Source: Micrasema longulum
Taxonomy: Eukaryota; Arthropoda; Insecta; Trichoptera; Brachycentridae
DNA length: 64,000 nucleotides
Assembly: GCA_022494885.1 (NCBI GenBank)
Contig: JAGVSM010002903.1
Location: 25,641-89,640, forward strand
Reading direction: 5' to 3'
Positions 57,801 to 64,000 of this stretch are shown here, piece by piece. The notes under the pieces were generated by a model. It did not search any database, was not told the origin of the DNA, and worked only from the letters and a program-made list of their open reading frames with translations. The translations under genes and the position numbers were made by a program. Within the stretch, counting starts at the first letter, position 1, and each line of letters begins with the position of its first letter.

Positions 57801-60800
57801 ACATTTTACACTTATTTGTTTATAAATTTGTATAAACCACTTAATTTTTTTTAATGACACTTCGACCGGTTTCAAGGTTACTACCTCATCATAAGTTAAA
57901 TTCCTGACGATGAGGTAGTAACCTCGAAACCGGTCGAAGTGTAATTAAAAAAAATTAAGTGGTTTATACAAATTTATAAACAAATAAGTGTCCTCAATAT
58001 TAGACCACCGTGTTGCTGGGAGTCTAGCTCTACCTTTAGGTGTTGGAATGTTCAGCGCTCTTCTTACATTCTTTTCTTTTCTTACACCATCTCAACATAC
58101 TTTCTTTCAGTTATTCGATTTTGGTGCCATTTTGAATGACGCTCTGACATACTCATTGCGGACCTTGTCCATGAGTATTACACCACCTGCCCAGCACAAC
58201 ATTTTCATCTCAGTTGTTTGCAGCTGTTGTTCGTGCTTTTTGGATTTTCTCTAGCATTCTGCTTCGTTCAACATTGCAGGTCTTACTGCTGTTTTGTATA
58301 CTCAGCCTATCTTTTTATCGCAGAGAGCGCCAAAAAGAGATATTTGGTTCAACCATGCTGTATTGGTACGGTGATGAACATCTTCATCTACACGGGCGCT
58401 AGTCGTAAACATAGATTCAATGTAAATAAAGTGTGACACCTTGGGTCGCTTTGTGTTGTATCAAAAAGTATATCACAGCCTGTGTCTTCCGCTTCTCCAA
58501 CGTCAGTTTTTGTATTACTTATTTTCAGTCCACGCTTTTCTAGCTCTTTTTCACACTTGATAAAGGTCTCTTACTCATTCATTATTATTTTTTTTTCACA
58601 GTATAAATAAAAATAATGTGACCTCAATGGCTCCGAAGCCTTTTTATCTACGAAAACAATGCCATCAGCATACAGTGAGCACTATGGTATGGGTTGTTGA
58701 AATGATCTGGTTGTGCAGTTTTTGGTGAGGTTGAAAGTTAATGGACTCAATGCTGAACCTTGGTGAACACCCACCTTGATGTGAAATGTTTTTATTATGC
58801 CTGCTGGCCCCTTCACTCTAGTTCTAATGTCATCGTACATATCCTATATTAATTTTATGTAGGCTTCCAGTACATTATGTGCTTGCAGAGCTTTCCATAC
58901 AAGGTTAATGGGGACTGTATCAGAACTCTTTTTAAGGTCAATTAACACCATGTAAATGTTTTCCTGCCTGATATCTTTCGATATCGAAAAGTCTGAATAG
59001 CTTCTGTTATTGATCTGCCAGTTGTGAACCTAAAATAGTTCTATTGAATGCCCGTTACCGCCGATAACCTTGCTCCAACATCCCTATCCCAAAGTCTTAG
59101 TGTGTGAGATGCTATTTTAATTTCTACACAGTTTTAAGAATTTGCTACATCACCTTTATTTTTATACAAATAATATGGGTATCTTACGCGCCATGATGTT
59201 GGTATTTTATTTCCACAAATCGTCTTATTAAACAGTTCTTTGAGCCAGGACAACGCATCTCCTCCTATAATTGTCCAGATATCTGCCGATATATTGTGAA
59301 GACCAGGAAATTTATAGAGTTCTATTTTTTTTAAGACCTTGCTTAATCTCCTCAGCCATAACATAGTCAAGTTGGCCTCGTATTTGCATTAATGTTGGCA
59401 ATTCTCAACTTGGGAATTCCTAATTTAAAATATGTTCATAATACTCCTTCAACCTTATATTTATTGCCTCGTTTGATGCCAGCAAGCCTGTTAGTTTTTT
59501 ATGCATTTAGTGTGTTTTAGATCCAATGTAGATTTGTGGCATTGTTCGGCAATTCTATTTGTGTTTTCATTTGAGGATTTTTCCAGTCTTTCGTAAAAGT
59601 CCCGAGAGAACGTGGCTTTTGCCTGTGTGACAGCTAATTTAGCTAGCATCGTCTCTTTATACCGTTTGTGGTCCTCCTCTGGTTTTGACTTTTGGCATGC
59701 ACTATATTTATAAAGTATTGTGTTAAACAGAAAACGCTACGTCGCTTTCTTCAGTCGACGCTCTAGATTTTTGGTAAAAATAATTGAGAGCATTGTGCAT
59801 GTCATTGATCTATGTACGTGACTGAAAAACAAAATTTTAAAAAATCTTATTTTTCTAAGGTTGGACAGATAATGAAATCATAGCTCAGGTTGTGATATTT
59901 TTGTTCGCTGGATTTGAGACAACTGCAACCCTTTTATCATTAATTTGTTATGAGTTGGCCATTAATACCGATGTGCAAGCTCTCCTCGTGGAAGAAGTGG
60001 ACCAATATATCAAAGACACTAGGGGCATGATCCAATACAACGATATCCCTAATCTTACTTACTTGGACATGGTTATATCAGGTTAGTTCTCTTTGCAATA
60101 ATAATTTGTTGTCATCCAACCGTTTTGTCAAGCGAAAGGGGACATTAAAATAAATTTTGGGGAGTAGGTTTAAAGAGTCTACTTTATTATACAATAATTG
60201 ATGTCAATTGTTCCATAGTCATAGAATTTGCTCGGGAAAAGATTTATTAGCTTTTAAATCCTGAAATGATTAAAAAGTTTCTAGTTTGACCACTGCTATA
60301 ATTTTTACTTCTATTTTTTAGAAACTTTGAGGTTATGGCCACCAGCTGGTAATTTGGATCGTTTATGCGTGAAGCCTTTTACAATTCCTTCTTCATTTGG
60401 ACCATCTTACACGGTATAATATTATTTGGTAAAACTTTACCTATTTTTTAACAGATGTCGGTAGTTTTATTTTATACCAGTAGCTAAATCTCAAATAACT
60501 TTCGACGTGCTTAAAAACATGCTAAGCATTTGAGCGATCACAATGAACAATAATTAACATTTAAATTTATTTCAACACCACTTAAACCAGCCAATGACAG
60601 GTCATAAGCCCTGTAAATGCCTAGACTTCCATATTCCCTCCTCGAAAACTTTTTCCCTCTCTGTTGAAATAAATTTAAATACGAACAACTCCCTAGGGAG
60701 GAAATCCAGCCAGTCTGCAAGCATTTGGACAAAATCAAACATTGTTGAATAATTAACATGCTTAAGTTATTTTATTTATTTTTTTATTTCATTTTTTGCA

Positions 60801-63800
60801 CATAATGTTATTTGTACATTGGCGGGCTTATTGCCAAATGGCAATTTCTTCCAACCAACCAATAAAATAAAAGTTTTATTTTTTTAATTCAAGTTACAGA
60901 ACATATTCAATAGAAAAAAAATTAAAAATCTAAATAAAAAAAAAAAAAATGTATAAATTACCTTAAATCAAAACTATTACTCAATGGGAAAAAGGAAAAA
61001 AGAGGAAAAGGAGGAAAAAGGAAAGGAGGAGAGATTAAGAAAGAGAAAAGATATGTTTCTTCAGACGTGATTCTAACAGAGATAATGTAGTAACATCTTT
61101 GATGGTGGATGGGAGATGATTCCACAGTCGAGCCGCATAGACACTATATGAGTTAGAGAAGAAAGAGGAATTGCGGATGGGTATTAAGAGAGTGCCTTGA
61201 GAATTAGAACGAAGATGTAAACCATGAACTGATAAGCGTTGAAATTTTTCACGCAGGTATATAGGAGCATTAGGACTATGAAGTACATTGAACAGAAGTG
61301 AGAGGGAGTGATAGTCTTTCCGCTGCCTAATTTTGAGCCATTTCAGTTGCTTGCGATAATCAGAAATGTGGTCATATTTCCTAAGACCAAAAATGTACCT
61401 TGTAGTAATCGAAGTCATAAGTCAACGCGTGTGTAATCTCTAAGTCAACGCTCGCGTCGGTCTGTTTTTTGTTTTCCTCGTAAATAAATACATTTCACTA
61501 GCAAAAAATCGGCATTTACTATAAAAAGTAATACAAAATACTTTTATGAGTAAGGCAGTTACAAAATAGTTAAGAGTGTAAAAATGTGAAAATTAAATTA
61601 CAATTACTATGGCGACTGCTTTTCTTGACGCTTGGCTTGCCAACCGCCGGCCAAATGCAATGAATAGCATGATAAATAATAAATAAATAAACGAAAATAG
61701 CAGTTTTGGGATATTTTCCATATTTACACCGGTGAAATTCAAATATGTCAATGCGCAGGAGGATTATACGTCGCGAAACGTACATATTTTGACAGTTAAT
61801 ATTAGGTGTTCACGGATGTTCCGTTGTGATCGCGAATACGGTAAACAACCATGGTGAGAAATCGTTATCACGTCGCTTATTAGCACGTCGATAGTTATTT
61901 GTGATTGAGCTACTGTCATTCTTATTATTACAAAATTACTATACGCTAATTTATTATGGCCATAATAGTATATTACAGTAAATTACGTAAAGTCGTAATG
62001 ATCATAGAACGACGGATGTGCGAAAAATACGACGTTGAATTTTTAAAAATATTCTATTTTAATATTTCCGGGTTTCAAAAAAAAAACTAAATACATTTAA
62101 CTAAGCAAAATATAAAAGGATTTTGAACTTATCGAGTAAAAACATTAAAAAAAACCCGCTGTCATGTAAAGTTAAATAAAATCATACGCGTCGTTGTTCT
62201 GTAATCATGACAAAATAATTACAAAAAATATCGAGTACATGAAAACAAGGTTCTTTTTTTATTGATATTTTATTTGAATTTATATGATTATTTAAAAAAA
62301 ATTACAGTTGTTAAAATCAGAAATTTATTATGGCTTTTAGGGCTGCCCCGGGCCAAACCATAATAAATAACAAGAAAAAAATACCCTTCAAATAAATAAT
62401 AATTATATAAGATACAACAGTGATATAAAGTAAAACAAATAAAAAAAGGAGTAACAAAAAATAAATGCAAATAACAATATATAAATAATGCATATTTAGT
62501 TACAGACATTATAAAATAAAATAACAGAAGTATTAAAATTATTTATATTTTATGGGGTAAAAACACGAAACATAACTCCATTAGGCCGGCTAATCTATTT
62601 TCACCCGTGAGTAGAAAATAAATGAAAAAAAATGAAAAAATAAATCAGTATCCATCCACCACAATTTTACCGGTCTTAATGGATTGGCGCGAAACGTGTG
62701 AAAAAGGCCCGTACATGACAGACGCAATCAATCATTTTAAGACTATTAATATTATACATATGGTTTTATTGATTATAAATTAAATTTGTTAAAGTAAAAA
62801 ATAATGTAACCAAATAACAGCTTGTAGTAAATGAAATAATTAAACGTGTACAATTCAACATATATGTACATTGTCAAAATACATAAAATCAACTAAAGGC
62901 ATGGAATGAAAGCAAACAAAAAATTATATCATTTTTATGAATCAGAGAGTGCCTTATATAGAAGGCAGTAATTTTTTACTAATCTTGATCATAAAAAAAC
63001 TCAATATTGTTATTCTACAATATAATGTATATTTTTAATTATTTTTTTTATTTGTTTATTTTTTCATACATATATTAATTTACATAGAAATATAATTACA
63101 GAAATACACTTTAGAAAAATACATCTTGAAATTAAGCTATAACATGAATCGGAAAAAATGCCCACAAAGAATACAGCGTCTGAGCTCTGGCCATTCTTTT
63201 TTAATAATTGTTTTTTCTATGTAATTTACAATATTTTTCCCCTCTCAATTACTTCACTGAATGTTCTACATTCTTATCAATAACAGTAGACGGTACCACC
63301 TGTTTCATGTACCAATAAGTAAAACATCGTATGTTAAAAATGCTTTTTTTCCTAGGACTTTTTCAGTGTACAATACAAAATTTAAAAATATAGATTATTC
63401 AAAGATCACTCTGTCAGATTGAAAATTTACACTAAAAATGCATTATGTAACTTAGTAGACATTATAATAATAAATATGTACATCTCCCTTCCCCTCCTTA
63501 TCCTCTCTTCCAGCATTCTTGTCCTAATCCCGCCCAATTTACAGTAACTTAATGTTCTTAAAATAAATATTTTAAAAATTCTTTGATTATTGAGTTCATA
63601 AAAATAACATTTTTATATGTATTTATTTGATATGTAATATATTTTCTTTACTAACTTTGTATACTATGTGGAAATCTGTTATTGGTTCTGAGTTAATACA
63701 CTATATCTGTTTTTTTACTAAATATGTATGACGAACTGTTGATTTCCCAAATAAAAAAAAATATGTTAAATTATAATTTTTCTTTTTAGATTGAAAAGGG

Positions 63801-63958
63801 AGAAATTGTTTGCATCCCTGGTTATTCGTTACAAAAAGATCCTAAATATTTTCCCGATCCAGAGAAGTTTATTCCAGAAAGATTTTCGGAAGAGAAAAAA
63901 TCTTCCATACCTACAGCATCATACCTCCCTTTTGGTATTGGGCCCCGAATATGTATCG
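51676..63958 (+). CDS. CYP9-like: P450-C: CYP9-like cytochrome P450, 3' end beyond window
   Basis: Eight exons: 51676-51899, 53042-53202, 54812-54955, 55968-56173, 57263-57488, 59860-60081, 60322-60413, 63790-63958. They join in frame to 481 codons plus one base; every exon has exactly the length of its P450-B counterpart. Seen: anchor MAWFLSWTDVTLFL and hinge PYPFIGN; WHNMR at 132-136; AGFETT at 337-342; ETLR at 395-398; PERF at 454-457; heme loop FGIGPRICIG with Cys480. The ninth exon should lie just right of 64000. Tandem duplicate of P450-B, same strand, about 8.8 kb after its stop. The start codon follows an acceptor (attattttcag), implying a 5' UTR intron. Exon 5 has two close acceptors; only the first keeps frame. 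Likely an active microsomal monooxygenase; substrate unknown. Confidence 0.91.
51905..52175 (+). pseudogene. Jockey-type LINE C-terminal fragment
   Basis: A frame with LYKIVSKLIDSPEIVRSIS, TNYMKNSTPRRIQTPFN runs straight on from exon 1 of P450-C inside intron 1. The pattern matches the RT tail at 30883-31177. Confidence 0.6.
52505..52655 (+). mobile_element. RTE-like LINE 3' tail
   Basis: Matches the end of 40029-40750 (tggcgttctatcctctctgc; ggggaaacggcgt) and carries the same TTG-repeat tail. Confidence 0.65.
52655..52757. repeat. Fragment with GGGCTGAACTTCC end
   Basis: Right end ccaatttcccgtcgggctga plus acttccttattcgtc matches the right end of the MITE at 19561-19970. Confidence 0.4.
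52787..52975 (+). repeat. SINE-like repeat, family K
   Basis: Copy of 12063-12245, ending in a B-box-like ggttcggttcctggc. Confidence 0.5.
53042..53202 (+). CDS. P450-C exon 2
   Basis: 161 bp. Acceptor atttttacag; encodes LVIKDLDLIKLITIKHFDHF. Donor CGAG|GTAATA. Confidence 0.9.
53285..53340 (+). repeat. Foldback family A fragment
   Basis: Only the core ggccactttacacactgtat and caccattttgcctatg. Confidence 0.5.
53370..53745. repeat. Repeat J, second copy
   Basis: Colinear with 43135-43555, with small indels. Confidence 0.5.
53746..53997 (-). repeat. tRNA-derived SINE, second type
   Basis: On the minus strand a tRNA-like head: gtccgtctcgtggttagatc (A-box-like) and cgggttcgattcctgac (B box). 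The body runs left to about 53746. Not a tRNA gene: no full acceptor stem. Confidence 0.58.
53998..54811. other. Unassigned intron sequence
   Basis: One short stretch (aactgaagaaagactcaagt, 54071-54090) recurs near 35642 in P450-B intron 4; otherwise nothing recognised. Confidence 0.35.
54812..54955 (+). CDS. P450-C exon 3 (C-helix)
   Basis: 144 bp. Acceptor atattttgcag; encodes GEKWHNMRTTLTPAFTSSKM. Donor AAAAG|GTAAAT. Confidence 0.9.
55045..55150 (-). mobile_element. LINE 3' UTR fragment
   Basis: Matches 9978-10130 (aacaatttcttcctaccta, gtttgagaaaattacaa). Confidence 0.48.
55968..56173 (+). CDS. P450-C exon 4
   Basis: 206 bp. Acceptor aattttacag; encodes FTNDVIASCAFGIKADS. Donor CGAAAG|GTAAGA. 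Confidence 0.9.
56545..56960 (+). mobile_element. Family B LINE 3' tail, truncated
   Basis: Begins at the same family position as the copy at 48845 (ttccttcttttaaaaaacac) and ends in A/T-rich sequence. Intron 4 of P450-C. Confidence 0.58.
57263..57488 (+). CDS. P450-C exon 5
   Basis: 226 bp, using acceptor cacaattcag. It gives FFSAKIMDSSLETYY in frame with exon 4, matching P450-B in length. A second acceptor 8 bases downstream (tttttcag) would shift the frame. Donor AACTA|GTAAGT. Confidence 0.86.
57808..57991. repeat. Near-perfect palindrome, 83-bp arms
   Basis: Arms 57808-57890 and 57909-57991 differ at about two positions around an 18-base loop. The arm carries cttcgaccggtttcaaggtt. A similar ttgaaaccggtcgg is at about 16530, near the other palindrome. 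In intron 5 of P450-C. Confidence 0.85.
58000..59780 (-). pseudogene. RTE-type LINE relic with RT domain
   Basis: Minus strand, 5' to 3': KFPGLHNISADIW and WRVRYPYYLYKNKGDV (59134-59370); KALQAHNVLEAYIKLI, DMYDDIRTRVKG, VGVHQGSALSPLTF; then a degraded FADD equivalent (YADGIVFVD); finally KVRNEYVRASFK-type C-terminus. The order and the HQGSALSP box are RTE-clade features. Many stops and frameshifts. Confidence 0.75.
59860..60081 (+). CDS. P450-C exon 6 (I-helix)
   Basis: 222 bp. Acceptor ttttctaag; encodes SWTDNEIIAQVVIF and AGFETTAT. Donor TCAG|GTTAGT. Confidence 0.9.
60322..60413 (+). CDS. P450-C exon 7 (K-helix ExxR)
   Basis: 92 bp. Acceptor ctattttttag; encodes ETLRLWPPAGNLDRLCVKPF. Donor TACACG|GTATAA. 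Confidence 0.9.
60570..60760 (-). repeat. Foldback family A copy
   Basis: One arm in minus orientation (aaaccagccaatgacaggtc), then the outer segment agtctgcaagcatttggaca. In intron 7 of P450-C. Confidence 0.68.
60765..61420 (-). pseudogene. Jockey/CR1-type LINE C-terminal relic
   Basis: The minus-strand frame 61035-61418 (127 codons) ends with YSVYAARLWNHLPSTIKDV and a following tail, the LWNxLP block. The 3' UTR (tgtacattggcgggcttatt) runs to about 60765 and matches the fragments at 9978 and 55045. Confidence 0.72.
61421..63049. other. Unassigned intron sequence
   Basis: AT-rich; short frames only, none recognised. Part may be old LINE 3' UTR (ggctgccccgggccaaacc near 62342). Confidence 0.35.
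63050..63200 (-). repeat. LINE 3' UTR fragment (family F), second copy
   Basis: Matches 28240-28395 (aatacatcttgaaattaagc; ggaaaaaatgcccacaaag). Confidence 0.5.
63430..63770 (-). repeat. Repeat G, minus-strand copy
   Basis: Inverted copy of 29938-30290 over about 330 bases, ending less than 30 bases from exon 8 of P450-C. Confidence 0.65.
63790..63958 (+). CDS. P450-C exon 8 (PERF and heme loop)
   Basis: 169 bp. Acceptor tttctttttag; encodes KFIPERF and [12 protein letters not shown]. Donor TATCG|GTAGGT. Confidence 0.91.
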
Positions 63959-64000
63959 GTAGGTGTTTTTTACATTTAAAAAAAAAAACTTGAACGTCAC

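Overview
The window looks like nuclear DNA of an insect. It is AT-rich, with long transposon-filled introns, and its only convincing host genes are three cytochrome P450 genes of the CYP3 clan, best matched to family CYP9. The CYP9 diagnosis, the eight-intron architecture and the many Jockey/CR1-, RTE- and R1-type retrotransposon relics, mariner, hAT and PIF/Harbinger-type elements and tRNA-derived SINEs fit a beetle-like genome. The insect order is a guess.

Layout. P450-A is on the minus strand (1274-10567): eight exons from the membrane anchor to the heme-binding loop, with the ninth (C-terminal) exon not found and probably beyond the left edge. A gene-free interval (10568-22993) of transposon relics, palindromes and a hAT element follows. 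P450-B is on the plus strand (22994-42825) and is complete: nine exons, 539 codons plus stop. A second interval (42826-51675) holds LINE tails, a 22-bp tandem repeat, SINEs, a solo LTR and a 411-bp palindrome. P450-C is on the plus strand (51676-63958 and beyond): eight exons seen, with the ninth beyond the right edge. B and C are a tandem duplicate pair, head-to-tail. A is a more distant relative in divergent orientation. All three share the same eight intron positions and phases (2,1,1,0,1,1,0,1), and each has an apparent splice acceptor just upstream of the start codon, implying a 5' UTR intron.

How the genes work together. By family knowledge, CYP9 enzymes are endoplasmic-reticulum monooxygenases fed by NADPH-P450 reductase and often act on plant compounds, insecticides or other xenobiotics. 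The cluster is plausibly a small detoxification locus. All three reading frames are intact across every exon seen, with WxxxR, I-helix, ExxR, PERF and heme-cysteine motifs present, so all three are likely functional.

Most of the remaining sequence is repeat. Notable pieces are a LINE 3' tail ending right at the exon 5 acceptor of P450-B; a tandem acceptor at exon 5 of P450-C where only the upstream site keeps frame; a GC donor after the heme exon of P450-A; an uncharacterised foldback repeat in nine or more copies, one a 411-bp palindrome that encodes the same peptide on both strands; a pair of palindromic MITEs with TWA target duplications; and a minisatellite beside two exons of P450-A. I saw no tRNA or rRNA gene, no CRISPR, and no convincing new multi-gene system.
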